A stretch of DNA of 64,000 bases from MPNP01 sp026710155 (GTDB lineage Bacteria; Pseudomonadota; Alphaproteobacteria; Rhodobacterales; Rhodobacteraceae). Below the pieces are notes generated by a model that saw only the letters and a list, made by a program, of their open reading frames with translations, searched no databases and was not told where the DNA came from. Shown one piece after another: positions 6,742 through 15,773 of this stretch. Made by a program: the position numbers and the translations under genes. Each line of letters opens with the position of its first letter. Within the stretch, counting starts at the first letter, position 1. The stretch lies in NCBI GenBank assembly GCA_965200885.1, contig OZ241737.1, positions 1,922,001 through 1,986,000 of the forward strand, read 5' to 3'.

Positions 6742-7737
6742 TCATTCCCTTCTAGCCAAATAATTCCTCAATTGATTTACCACATGCCTGATTACCATGA
6801 CCAAAATCAAAAATAAACCCCATACAGCAGTTGACAGGTGCTGGTTTGCACCCAAAAGGTTTAACCCTGAAGACAATACTTGCAGGATAATCAGGGCAAT
6901 AACCACTGGCATTACTTTTCCAAATCCACCAAAAGGATCAATGCCACCCAAGAAGCAAGCCAAAACGGTTACCAACAACAAGGCTTCACCATGCCCAACC
7001 CGAACAGAATTGAAACGGGAAACCATGAGAATTCCTGCAATACCACACAAGACACCTGAAAAAGTATAAATCAGGGTTAGGGTTTTCTTGGTTGGAATTC
7101 CAGAATATTCAGAGGCGTTGAGGTTGGATCCAATCATGTAAACTGAAAATCCATGTTTGGTTGACACCAGCATTACATGCCAGGCCAAGGCAACTAGTGT
7201 AAAAATAATCATGGGAATGGGTATCAGGAACAAACTGCCATGACCGATGGTTCCAACAAATTCTGGAAAACCGGATATATCGCCCCCTCGTGTAAGGAAC
7301 TCGCCGAGTCCCCGCAGAAATATCATCATGGCCAGTGAAACCAAAATTGGATGGGCGCCCGTGTAAGCGACGGCTAGTCCCATGACAAGTCCGGCTGCGG
7401 CACCTACGGCAAGAGCTGCGGCAACTCCGATGATGAAAGCAACTATCCCGGCGTCAGGTCCACCAGCCTGCAACAATGTCCAGGCGAGTGTCAACCCGGA
7501 AAGGTTTGCGGTAAAGATAATTGCCAAATTGAGACCTCCCGAAAGGATCGGGGCAACCATGGCAAGAGTCAGGATTCCCAACACTGGAAGTTGAAAAGCC
7601 ATCGAACTAAGATTGGCTACGGTCAAAAATCGTGGTGTCAAACTGGCAAATGTCACAAACAGGAATGTCAGGAAACAGATCAGGGCAAAAGTTTCCTTGC
7701 CTATATGATCGGAAATATGTTGAACGAGCTGTCGCAT
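6742..7737 (-). CDS. Sugar ABC transporter permease 2
   Basis: 331 residues with about nine to ten hydrophobic segments, of the RbsC/branched-chain permease family. It carries the cytoplasmic loop pattern near GSNLNASEYSGIPTKKTLTLIYTFSG that contacts the ATPase. It starts 2 bp after permease 1 ends. Paired non-identical permeases are typical of Rhizobium-type rhamnose/erythritol and LsrC/LsrD-like importers. Inner membrane. Confidence 0.88.
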   Translation of the reverse strand: MRQLVQHISDHIGKETFALICFLTFLFVTFASLTPRFLTVANLSSMAFQLPVLGILTLAMVAPILSGGLNLAIIFTANLSGLTLAWTLLQAGGPDAGIVAFIIGVAAALAVGAAAGLVMGLAVAYTGAHPILVSLAMMIFLRGLGEFLTRGGDISGFPEFVGTIGHGSLFLIPIPMIIFTLVALAWHVMLVSTKHGFSVYMIGSNLNASEYSGIPTKKTLTLIYTFSGVLCGIAGILMVSRFNSVRVGHGEALLLVTVLACFLGGIDPFGGFGKVMPVVIALIILQVLSSGLNLLGANQHLSTAVWGLFLILVMVIRHVVNQLRNYLARRE

Positions 7738-7739
7738 GA

Positions 7740-8753
7740 TCAGTAGCGAGTACGAATATATTTTCCGGGGTTTTTGAACAGATCGGAACCAATTTGGATA
7801 TTTGAGGTTGATACTGCTATGAGGATGCTTCCACCAATAATCATCTGGAATGCAAACGGTGAAACACCCAGGAGATTAAGGCCATTTTGCGTGATGGCCA
7901 CAAACATGACTCCTAGAAGACACCCAAGTATTGAACCCTTGCCTCCACCTAACCTTGCACCTCCAAGTACAACAGCCGCCAGGACTTCAAGTTCTCGACC
8001 ATACAAGGCATTGGGGATTACCTCTTTGACGATGTTGACTTGCATCAGACCCGCAATACCAGCCATCATCCCCATCCAGCCATAAGCCACGGCTTGCATC
8101 AGGGCAATGTTGATACCTGCTCGTCGAGCTGCCTCGGGATTATCCCCAAACGCATAGAGCTGGCGTCCGGTTCCGGTGAACCTTATCAATATCCATGTTG
8201 CAACAACACATCCAATCATGACCGCAACTGCAAGGTTGAGTTCGGACCACGTACCATTGGTCGATTGATGTTCAAAAATAAATATGCGAGATGTCCACCA
8301 ACTTGGGAGATTGTAAATGTTCTTACCCGAAGTGAAGAACATCAAAAGCCCAAAAAAAGCATTGAAAGTGGCAATGGTGATAACGATTGAGATGATTCGG
8401 AATCCATGAATCAAAGTGGCATTGACCAGGCCCAGACCTATGCCTATCAAACCGCTTACCAAGAAACCCAGTATCCAATTTCCCCCACCCAGTAATCCGA
8501 AACAGTAGGCAGCAACATACTGTACAACCGAGGCGGCTACGGCAAATGAAATGTCAATGCCACCAGAGATTAAAACGACAAGCAAGCCAACCGCCCAAAT
8601 GAGGTTTACAGCGTTGTTGTTGAGTAATGAAGTCAGGTTTCCCAGACTCAGAAACTGATCAGAAGCAAGAGACAAACCAAAGCACATGATGACAAGAACA
8701 ACCAGCAGACGCATCTCCACCGTGTAGTTGGCAACTAACTTCAACCTACGCAT
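7740..8753 (-). CDS. Sugar ABC transporter permease 1
   Basis: 337 residues, multiple membrane segments, RbsC-type family. The coupling-loop pattern is clear (GRQLYAFGDNPEAARRAGINIALMQAVAYGWMG). Its start overlaps the end of the ATPase gene by 8 bp, indicating translational coupling. With the next gene it would form a heterodimeric channel in the inner membrane. Confidence 0.88.
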   Translation of the reverse strand: MRRLKLVANYTVEMRLLVVLVIMCFGLSLASDQFLSLGNLTSLLNNNAVNLIWAVGLLVVLISGGIDISFAVAASVVQYVAAYCFGLLGGGNWILGFLVSGLIGIGLGLVNATLIHGFRIISIVITIATFNAFFGLLMFFTSGKNIYNLPSWWTSRIFIFEHQSTNGTWSELNLAVAVMIGCVVATWILIRFTGTGRQLYAFGDNPEAARRAGINIALMQAVAYGWMGMMAGIAGLMQVNIVKEVIPNALYGRELEVLAAVVLGGARLGGGKGSILGCLLGVMFVAITQNGLNLLGVSPFAFQMIIGGSILIAVSTSNIQIGSDLFKNPGKYIRTRY

Positions 8754-10248
8754 ATACTATGCCTTCGAGCTGCTCGACTGAATGTTCCAGGGGGTTGTGC
8801 TCCAGTTTGATTTCGCCGTTGGTCATCACCAGAACACGGTCGGAGTTAAAGTGAACTTCATGGACCTCGTCCGAAATCAGAAGGATTCCCATTCCTTGCT
8901 CGGCAAGGGATTTTACAATTCTGAAGATGCCTGCTCTGGCACCCACATCAACACCAACCGTCGGGTTGTCCAATATCATCAACCGTGGTTCGGTGGCCAG
9001 CCACTTGGCCAGAACAACCCTTTGTTGGTTTCCTCCCGAGAGGGTTGAAACCGCATCAGAGGATTCACCAATTCTTATGGCCAATTCCTTGATCCAATGA
9101 TTGACCATCGATTCCTTCTTCTTGGCGGAAACAAACCCCATGAATGTCAGGATTCTATTCAGTACTGTTGTTGCAATGTTGTCGGCGATTGATTGAGGTT
9201 GAATCAGCCCAAGCGAAAGGCGGTCCTCTGAAACATAGGCAATTCCTTCGAGTATGGCGTCTCGAATGGAGTTGAAATTAGCCTCCTTGCCACCAAGTCT
9301 GATCGTACCCGAAGTTGGTTTTGTCATTCCTATCAGGACATGTGCCAACTCCGTTCTACCGGCACCGATCAGGCCTGTGAGTCCTACGATTTCACCTTTT
9401 TTGATATGTAATGATACATTTTGGAATTCATTTTTGCGTGACAGGTTTTCTATTTCCAAAATTGATTCGGTATCTATACCTGGATTTGCCGTAACCTCAT
9501 TTATCAAGGTAAGATTGGTCATCAATTCGGCAAGTTTCGTTTGCGTCATCCCCTCTGTTGGAAAAACTCCTACTAGATGCCCATCACGCAAAACGGTTAC
9601 CTGTGAGGAAATGGCAAGGACTTCGGCCAATCGATGACTTACGAATACAACCGCAACACCGTCTTCGGATAGTTTCTGCACTATCCTCATGAGCATGCTT
9701 GTTTCGGATTGGGTCAGGGAGGATGTTGGTTCGTCCATGAAAATCAACTTGGCATTTCCCATCAAGGCTCTGGCAATGGCGACAATTTGTCTTTGGGCAA
9801 TGGGCAAGTTCTTGATGGGTTCATCCAGATCCATTTCAACATTCAAGCGTTTTAGAATAGCTTCAACCTTTGGCTTGAATGATTCGGTTCGAACCAGTCT
9901 TGGCCAGAACCCCAGCACTTCATCAAAGGAGATGTTTTCTGCCACGGACATATGGGGAAAAAGCGCAAGGTCTTGCCAGATGACCGAAATTCCCATTTCC
10001 CTTGCCAGGGCAGGGGTTATATGCTCTATTTCCTTCCCAAGTATATTCAGTTTTGCGCCTGGTGACGGAGTATAAACACCGGTAATTATCTTGATCAGGG
10101 TACTTTTCCCGCATCCATTTTCTCCAGCCAGACAATGAACTTCACCTAGTTTTACCCGGAATGATACACCGGTCAATGCCTTGACACCACCGAAATTCTT
10201 GGAAACATTCTCCAGTGATAATACCCATTCCGGATCAGTCGTCATCAT
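8746..10248 (-). CDS. Sugar ABC transporter ATP-binding protein, two domains
   Basis: 500 residues, the usual length of RbsA/MglA-type proteins. The first domain has Walker A GENGCGKST, a signature region weakened to NLPIAQRQIVAIARAL and Walker B LIFMDEPTSSL. The second domain has a degenerate Walker A (GLIGAGRTE), the signature LSGGNQQRVVLAKWL and Walker B LMILDNPTVGVDVGAR. That asymmetry is normal for this family. It lies downstream of the binding protein and overlaps the first permease gene. Confidence 0.92.
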   Translation of the reverse strand: MMTTDPEWVLSLENVSKNFGGVKALTGVSFRVKLGEVHCLAGENGCGKSTLIKIITGVYTPSPGAKLNILGKEIEHITPALAREMGISVIWQDLALFPHMSVAENISFDEVLGFWPRLVRTESFKPKVEAILKRLNVEMDLDEPIKNLPIAQRQIVAIARALMGNAKLIFMDEPTSSLTQSETSMLMRIVQKLSEDGVAVVFVSHRLAEVLAISSQVTVLRDGHLVGVFPTEGMTQTKLAELMTNLTLINEVTANPGIDTESILEIENLSRKNEFQNVSLHIKKGEIVGLTGLIGAGRTELAHVLIGMTKPTSGTIRLGGKEANFNSIRDAILEGIAYVSEDRLSLGLIQPQSIADNIATTVLNRILTFMGFVSAKKKESMVNHWIKELAIRIGESSDAVSTLSGGNQQRVVLAKWLATEPRLMILDNPTVGVDVGARAGIFRIVKSLAEQGMGILLISDEVHEVHFNSDRVLVMTNGEIKLEHNPLEHSVEQLEGIVYA

Positions 10249-10378
10249 TGCAGTTCTTGGAATTCATTTTGTCGATTGGGAGGAAGGTTACCGATGAACA
10301 ATTTTTACCAACCGCTCCCGATTTATTTTCAGCTTCACAATGGGTATAAGACCACATATATTCAGGGAGAAGGTAATC

Positions 10379-10406
10379 GGGTGGAGGCAAGGACCCTCCC
10401 CCACCC
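10379..10406 (-). promoter_or_regulatory. Intercistronic hairpin after the binding-protein gene
   Basis: GGGTGG pairs with CCACCC, and AGG with CCT, around a short loop, 9 bp after the binding-protein stop. No T-run follows on the transcribed strand. It is more likely an mRNA-stabilising structure that keeps binding-protein message abundant than a terminator. Confidence 0.4.
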
Positions 10407-10414
10407 TTAAAAAT

Positions 10415-11401
10415 TTAGAGACCCATATCAGCCAAACCGTCAACGGTGTTGACGTTCAGTTCAAGAAGGTTATCGGTAATGATATTTCTGGTTGCTGGGT
10501 CCGGGTTCACTGTACCAAGTCCTTCAATCATGGTTCCTTCTTCAATAGTTGTACCATCAGCAAGCAACTTGCCCATGGTTACGAAAACCCGGCCCGCTTC
10601 CATGGGGTTCCACATAAACCCGCCGGAGAGGATTCCTTCATGTACCAATTGTCTGCCCTGTCCTGGTGAAAATGGTCCAAGAACATGAATCTGTCCTCCC
10701 ATCCTTCTTTCTTGGACAGCTCGTCCCGCACCAATCGGGCCTTGGCTACCAAAAGCCAGGAATCCCTTGAGATCTGGATTTGCTGCTATAAGATCCAAGG
10801 CTGTAGTACGACTGTCATCGACACTTTCGGCAACCCCATAACGTTCACCTATCAGTTCAAGCTGGGGACAGTTTTCTCCCATCCAGGCAATTGCTGCATC
10901 TGCCCAGGCATTGTGCAATGGGACTGTGAGTGAGCCGACATAAACGGCATATTGGCCAGAACCTTCCACCCTCTCACAAAGCAGTTTAGCATGTGCCTCT
11001 CCAAACCCGGTGGCAGATGCCAGTTCGAAATTCCAATCAACATTCATCAGGCCTGGCCCTTCGTGTGCGACAACCTTGATGCCTGCTTCCATGGCTTTGG
11101 TGAGGACCGGTTCAAGAGCGCCTTCGTCATTCGGTACAACGCCGATGATGTCAACCCCTTGGGCAATCAGGTCTTCAATGGCTCTAACCTGAAGAGCCGG
11201 GTCGGCAGAAGTAGGGCCTACCATCCAGGCATCCATACCGAGTTCAGCTGCCCTAGCCTCGATTCCTTCCTCCATGGCATTGAACCAGGGTATTCCCCCA
11301 ATTTTTACCACAACCCCCATTGATTGCGAATTTGCCGATGCCACAATTCCTAATGACAAGACAAATCCAACGAAAATTGAAACCAATTTTCTCATTTTCA
11401 T
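10415..11401 (-). CDS. Periplasmic sugar-binding protein (RbsB/LsrB/RhaS type)
   Basis: 328 residues. It has a signal peptide (MRKLVSIFVGFVLSLGIVASANS) and then a type I periplasmic binding fold: VVKIGGIPWFNAMEEGIEARAAELG, IEDLIAQGVDIIGVVPND, IKVVAHEGP and FLAFGSQGPIGAGRAVQER. The sequence resembles the rhamnose/autoinducer-2 branch (RhaS/LsrB), but the ligand cannot be decided. A GAGGGAG ribosome site precedes the start. It is the first gene of the five-gene minus-strand operon ending at 5892. Confidence 0.88.
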   Translation of the reverse strand: MKMRKLVSIFVGFVLSLGIVASANSQSMGVVVKIGGIPWFNAMEEGIEARAAELGMDAWMVGPTSADPALQVRAIEDLIAQGVDIIGVVPNDEGALEPVLTKAMEAGIKVVAHEGPGLMNVDWNFELASATGFGEAHAKLLCERVEGSGQYAVYVGSLTVPLHNAWADAAIAWMGENCPQLELIGERYGVAESVDDSRTTALDLIAANPDLKGFLAFGSQGPIGAGRAVQERRMGGQIHVLGPFSPGQGRQLVHEGILSGGFMWNPMEAGRVFVTMGKLLADGTTIEEGTMIEGLGTVNPDPATRNIITDNLLELNVNTVDGLADMGL

Positions 11402-11880
11402 CTCCCTCTACTAGACACTAGTAAATTGACAATACAACCCTTAGTGCATTGCCGTTAACCCACCAATTCAAAAATGGCAATTTGCTAACAATTTGAATGA
11501 ATCAGCAGGTAAGTGATTGATATTACAATATTTTTGCATTTTTGCATTTTTTTTCCAAATGGTGGGCAATTGGTGAAGAATCACTCCCAAGATTGTGCTG
11601 AAGGGTGTTGTTTTCACATTTTTTCGGCAAAGTGAGACAGGTTTTCTCACGTTATTCCAGTGTTTTCGTGCAATTTCGGCTTGGCCACCAATTTTCTTTT
11701 TCCATTGAGTTCGGAATACCTCCAGATTACGTCTTTACCAGGAATCCGCAGCCAATTGACAAGCAGGGATTTGTGTGTACATAGTCAAGCATTACAATTC
11801 ACGTACAGGGTGTGCCCTGAAAACAAGGGAAGCAAAAAGGTTATCGGTTGATTTGTTGCCTGATTTCCATGAAGAGGTGA
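11402..11880. other. Intergenic region upstream of the sugar operon
   Basis: AT-rich, with T-runs around 11530-11560. It should hold the operon promoter on the minus strand, but I cannot fix a -35/-10 pair. No gene is visible. Confidence 0.5.
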
Positions 11881-11888
11881 AAAACATG

Positions 11889-12049
11889 GCCAAATCCGGG
11901 CAAAGACCCTGAAGAGTTACGCGATTGACGCCTTGAGGGACTGTTACCGGAACGACAGGGAAGAAGAAGACTGGCTTTGGGGCGAAATTGCCGAGAAGGC
12001 CGTGGAGGAAGTTTATTTAAGTGACCGGGAAGCAGAGGACCGCATGTAA
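11889..12049 (+). pseudogene. Antitoxin-like ORF without a start
   Basis: A frame reading KTLKSYAIDALRDCYRNDRE, then EDWLWGEIAEKAVEEVYLSD and ending AEDRM. It stops 10 bp before the RelE-type toxin, the usual place of the antitoxin. The nearest ATG (11886) is in another frame and stops after eight codons, so the gene seems frameshifted near its start. Confidence 0.45.
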
Positions 12050-12059
12050 CGCATAAAAA

Positions 12060-12665
12060 ATGTGTAAGGTCCTTTATACTCTTCAGGCAGGATTTGAACT
12101 GGACAACCTTGCCGGGAAGCATTCGAAGCAGGCAAGACAATTGTTGGAGGTTGTTGACAGGGTTCGTGAAAACCCAGATCAGCTTGCCAAGAGGATTGTT
12201 CAGGGTTTCAATGATGCATATCGTGTCAGAAAGGGGGATTGCCGCATCATCATCACTTTCACGGACGAAGAGGTGATGATAAGGGCAATTGGTCATCGCA
12301 GGGATGTTTATGAGATACACAGAAGGATGTACCAGCTAATATATTTTCCTGCCGTGATCACAATCGTTTTCAGGAATGGCCATGCATCGGCACTGATTGA
12401 GGTCAGCAGGGCAAGAAACCGGGTCACCACAAAGTTTGGCCCGGCAGCCAACCTACCGAATTCACACATTTTTTTGGTGGATTGCATGCCTGTTCCCCCA
12501 TTTCCTGAAAAGCATCCAGCTTCACGGTGGTCCGCATATGGTTCCACAGGGGAGGTGGCCTGCACGGCCTTTCCCCGTTTTTTCCTTGACTTGCACGGAT
12601 TCCCGTGCTATGTGACCGTCATTGAAAGGCATACGCAAACATACATCAGGAGAACCGACTCATGA
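12060..12665 (+). CDS. RelE/ParE-type toxin with run-on C-terminus
   Basis: The first 90 residues form a RelE/ParE-superfamily toxin (GFELDNLAGKHSKQARQLLE, IVQGFNDAYRVRKGDCRII, then DEEVMIRAIGHRRDVYEIHR). Such toxins normally end here. Instead the frame stays open for another 110 residues with no recognisable domain, passes through the promoter of the next gene and stops at a TGA overlapping that gene's ATG (ATGA). The native stop was probably lost when the downstream locus arrived. There is no clear ribosome site. mRNA interferase activity is only inferred. Confidence 0.6.
   Translation: MCKVLYTLQAGFELDNLAGKHSKQARQLLEVVDRVRENPDQLAKRIVQGFNDAYRVRKGDCRIIITFTDEEVMIRAIGHRRDVYEIHRRMYQLIYFPAVITIVFRNGHASALIEVSRARNRVTTKFGPAANLPNSHIFLVDCMPVPPFPEKHPASRWSAYGSTGEVACTAFPRFFLDLHGFPCYVTVIERHTQTYIRRTDS
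12586..12614 (+). promoter_or_regulatory. Sigma70-type promoter with dyad operator, locus A
   Basis: -35 TTGACT (12586-12591), a 17-bp spacer and -10 TATGTG (12609-12614). The spacer contains a perfect inverted repeat GCACGG-ATTC-CCGTGC (12593-12608). The same promoter and dyad occur at 59266-59294. A factor bound to the dyad would sit between the two promoter boxes. Confidence 0.65.
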
Positions 12666-13337
12666 AACGACTGTTGAATACCCCCCCCCACTTTTAATCT
12701 GATCGCCGCCCTGCTGGCCGTGGCGTTCGCTGGACCGGTCTGGGCGCAGACCATCACCGCCCCGGGGCTGGTCGGCCAGCCTGCCTGTGTAGGGCTAGGC
12801 GAGACTGATGACCCTGTCAGTGGATCGGTTTCGGGTATAACGGCCAATGGTGCAAACACCACAACCGGGGCTTATAGCAATCTGTACAGCGCGTTGAGAG
12901 CCCAGGTGGGCGATGGTGTACCAACTTCATTTCCTCTCACACTTTACATCAGGAACGCCATAACCAATGCAGTAGTCGTAAACAACGCATACAGACTAGC
13001 CATAAGTTCTTCTAATCAAGACTTGATCACCCTCGCTTCAGGCCATACCTTAAGTTCAAAGACTCCCTATGTAGTAACGCTCGAGACATCGGCATCGGGC
13101 TTTGGCGAGGCACACCCCTTGATGAGACGCTGCTTCATGACGGGTGGCCCCTACACGCCGTCGAACGAGAGCGGCCAGCCCGGCTATGTGGCCAACACCA
13201 CAAGCGGCTGCTTCTCGATCAGCCCCCGGACCTTCCAGGACATTCGCAACTGCCTGTGCGGACGGTCGCGCATCTGGAACGACGATGCGCAAAACACCGC
13301 CCAACGGAGGACCTTGGGCTGCGCCAACGCCAACTGA
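12662..13337 (+). CDS. Secreted-protein locus A, shared leader out of frame
   Basis: ATG AAA CGA at 12662, after AGGAG, begins a signal peptide shared with locus B (59342). Here it hits TAA after 11 codons. The downstream frame (from ATA/PPPTF just before GTG 12720) carries the rest of the signal peptide (LIAALLAVAFAGPVWA) and a mature domain of about 196 residues. That domain has Cys pairs (GQPACVG, RRCFMTGGPYTPSNESGQP, SGCFSISPRTF, NCLCGRSRIW). Relative to locus B there is one extra base in codons 4-6; both C tracts (here 12681-12689) have nine C. One base fewer would restore the frame. No known domain; not similar to the mature protein of locus B. Confidence 0.55.
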
Positions 13338-13417
13338 CGGGCCTGCCCCCTGTCCGGCGATGTGGTCACCCTCCCCCGTCATTGGAGGGGGGAAGGTGGT
13401 TGGCAGGTGGAACGGGA

Positions 13418-13475
13418 GGCACCCTCCCCTGGAGACCGTCGCATGGCGCGGTTGCCATGCGACGGGGAGTGTGCC
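13418..13475 (+). other. Strong nested hairpin
   Basis: The inner stem is 11 bp (13436-13446 with 13455-13465) around CGCGGTTG. An outer stem (13418-13429 with 13464-13475) pairs at 11 of 12 positions, the two sharing two bases. It is GC-rich with no T-run after it. It could be a factor-dependent terminator, a structured RNA or the end of a mobile unit carrying locus A. Confidence 0.45.
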
Positions 13476-13722
13476 GGTTCCGGGCCATCAGGCTGGAGCG
13501 TGACCTGGTGGGAAATGCGTGAATCTGGTAGGGCATCGGCCGGATTGATGCCAATTCAGAAAACCTCTCTGCCAGATTGCACTTCCTTCAATCAAGCCAA
13601 CGAAAAAATTCATGAGCATATACAATTAATCGGTCAATTTTCTTAGGGGTGCCAATATGCATGAGGCTCATCCAAATGATGTAAAATCCAATTTCTTTTA
13701 TCATCAAATGAATCAATTGGAT

Positions 13723-14625
13723 TTAGGGAATATGTTTCCATTGCCAACCAGCCATTTTGTTTCGAAACCATGTTCGTTGCCGTTTGGCATACTGTCGAGT
13801 TTCAACAAGCATTTTGCATTTAACTTCTTCAAGGGGTAAGTTACCCTTGGTATATTCTGTCAGTACACTTGCACCGATTGCCTTGCCTGCTGAATTATTC
13901 ATGTCCAGAATTGAAACATTCCTGCGGCACTCATCCAAGGCGCCTGATTTTAGCATCCGGTCTAGCCTCAATTTGATATTTTCCTCAAGCCTGGACTTAT
14001 CAATATCCAGAATAAGTGGTAACACTTGCTCTAATTTTACAAGAGGATCCTGGTTGTATTTGAACCATGATGAAAGACCCATGCCGGTGGATTGCAAAAC
14101 CTCCCAGGCTCTCTGAATTCTTCTGGGGTTGTGCTTGTCAAGGTTGTGGTATGTTGATGAATCATTATTCTTTAAATCAAGCAACAATCTTTCAATTCCA
14201 CCCTCCCGTAGCAATTCTTCACTTTTCAATCTGGTTTCTCCATTGATATCGGGAATTGAGGCAAACCCTTTTGTCAAAGCCGTAAAATACAAACCCGTTC
14301 CCCCTACAATTAATTTCAGCACATCCTTGTGTTCCTTGAGAAGGTTATGAATTTCATCCAGCCATCGACTGATGGAATAGGACTGGTGGCAAGATACGTG
14401 GCCATACAGAAAGTGGGGTACTGTCTTTTCATCTTCAGGCGTGGGACGTGAGGTCAAAATACGCCAACAATCATAAACCTGAAGTGAATCTGCATTGATG
14501 ATAATTCCATCATGCTTACCTGCAATCTCCATTGCAAGGCCAGATTTGCCAGATGCTGTCGGTCCGGCAATCAATATGGTTTTGTGGTGATCCGGGTTTA
14601 TTTCAAATTCATTTAACAAAGGCAT
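13723..14625 (-). CDS. miaA: tRNA dimethylallyltransferase
   Basis: 300 residues. It transfers dimethylallyl to A37 of tRNAs reading UNN codons. The P-loop GPTASGKS is at the N-terminus, followed by INADSLQVYDCWRILTSRPT and VGGTGLYFTALTKG. The family's HNPRRIQRAWEV motif and a C-terminal KRQRTWFRNKM region are also present. Length is normal. It faces away from the pyrH cluster. Confidence 0.95.
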   Translation of the reverse strand: MPLLNEFEINPDHHKTILIAGPTASGKSGLAMEIAGKHDGIIINADSLQVYDCWRILTSRPTPEDEKTVPHFLYGHVSCHQSYSISRWLDEIHNLLKEHKDVLKLIVGGTGLYFTALTKGFASIPDINGETRLKSEELLREGGIERLLLDLKNNDSSTYHNLDKHNPRRIQRAWEVLQSTGMGLSSWFKYNQDPLVKLEQVLPLILDIDKSRLEENIKLRLDRMLKSGALDECRRNVSILDMNNSAGKAIGASVLTEYTKGNLPLEEVKCKMLVETRQYAKRQRTWFRNKMAGWQWKHIP

Positions 14626-14836
14626 GTTCCCTGCCCGAATAGGTTGATTAAAGGTATGGATTGTAATAGTATAGATTGTAATATTAGAGTAACTATCATA
14701 TTACCCATATTACCCCAATTAATTTACCTTGGCTGGAGGGTTTGAATTGCCGAAACTGGTCGTGAAGCATCGTTGGCTTGATGGGCATGACAATTAGCAG
14801 CATTGAGAGGCTGATAGAATAAGATGGAGAGTCAAA

Positions 14837-15748
14837 ATGCCTGATTCGGCGGATAAGGTTGCTCGACAATACGGCTTGAATCCCAAGCAGTACAGGCAGG
14901 CACTGCGGAAAGAGAGATTTACATGGCACAAGCCGAATACGATATGGAAGCCGCCTGATGGGAGCCCGGAGCATCAGGATATGATACGCGTAGCGAAAAG
15001 GATGGCATCAAACCATTATTCCAACAGAGATAAAGAACTTGGTTATAAACGAATTTTACTGAAAATTTCTGGCGAAGCCCTCATGGGGCCCCTGAAATTT
15101 GGAATACATTCACCCACTGTTGCCCGGGTGGCTGGTGAAATCAAGAGGGTTCATGATCTTGGCACTGAAATATGCATGGTTATCGGTGGGGGTAATATCT
15201 TTCGGGGATTGGAAGTTGCCGAGCAGGGCATACCGCGTACGACAGCAGACCATATGGGAATGCTGGCCACGGTCATGAATGCCCTGGCCATGCAAACGCA
15301 TCTGGAAAAACTTGATATTCAAACCAGGGTGCTTTCTGCCATCAGGCTGGACGAGATGTGCGAACCCTATATTCTTCGCAGGTCGTTGCGACATCTGGAA
15401 AAGCAAAGGGTGTGTATTTTTGCAGCTGGGACTGGGAACCCCTTTTTCACCACCGATACGGCTGCAACCCTCAGGGCAAGTGAGTTGTATTGTGATGCCG
15501 TTTTCAAGGGAACCAAGGTCAATGGAGTTTATGACAAGGATCCGGTTAGGAATCCAGATGCCGAGAGGTATGGCATCATCAGTTACGAGGACGTTATACA
15601 AAAGGACCTCAGAGTCATGGATACCTCTGCAATCGCCATGGCCAGAGACAATAATTTGCCAATAATCGTGTTTTCTCTGGAAGAACCCGGAGGCTTTGAA
15701 GGTATAATCAAGGGCCTTGGAACTTATTCAGTAATCAAAAACAACTAA
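14837..15748 (+). CDS. pyrH: UMP kinase, with N-terminal extension
   Basis: The kinase (UMP to UDP) starts at about residue 68: YKRILLKISGEALMG, then MVIGGGNIFRG, PRTTADHMGMLATVMNALAM and TGNPFFTTDTAA. The frame is open for 55 codons upstream of the usual start region (M56 at 15002). It has a good ribosome site at 14837 (GGAGAG) and none convincing at 15002. The extra part (VARQYGLNPKQYRQALRKE, then EHQDMIRVAKRM) resembles a small helix-turn-helix-like domain seen alone in other proteins. Either PyrH has gained an extra domain, or a short gene remnant is fused in frame. rpsB-tsf, often found upstream, is absent. Confidence 0.92.
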   Translation: MPDSADKVARQYGLNPKQYRQALRKERFTWHKPNTIWKPPDGSPEHQDMIRVAKRMASNHYSNRDKELGYKRILLKISGEALMGPLKFGIHSPTVARVAGEIKRVHDLGTEICMVIGGGNIFRGLEVAEQGIPRTTADHMGMLATVMNALAMQTHLEKLDIQTRVLSAIRLDEMCEPYILRRSLRHLEKQRVCIFAAGTGNPFFTTDTAATLRASELYCDAVFKGTKVNGVYDKDPVRNPDAERYGIISYEDVIQKDLRVMDTSAIAMARDNNLPIIVFSLEEPGGFEGIIKGLGTYSVIKNN

Positions 15749-15773
15749 ATCAGAACATAATTGGCAGGTAAAC

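Noticed and set aside
11841..12320. 159-residue minus-strand ORF over the toxin
   Set aside because: The plus strand encodes a clear RelE-type toxin; the minus frame has no support.
13144..13503. Plus- and minus-strand ORFs over the 3' end of locus A
   Set aside because: GC-rich shadow frames; the locus A body frame has consistent Cys-rich protein features.
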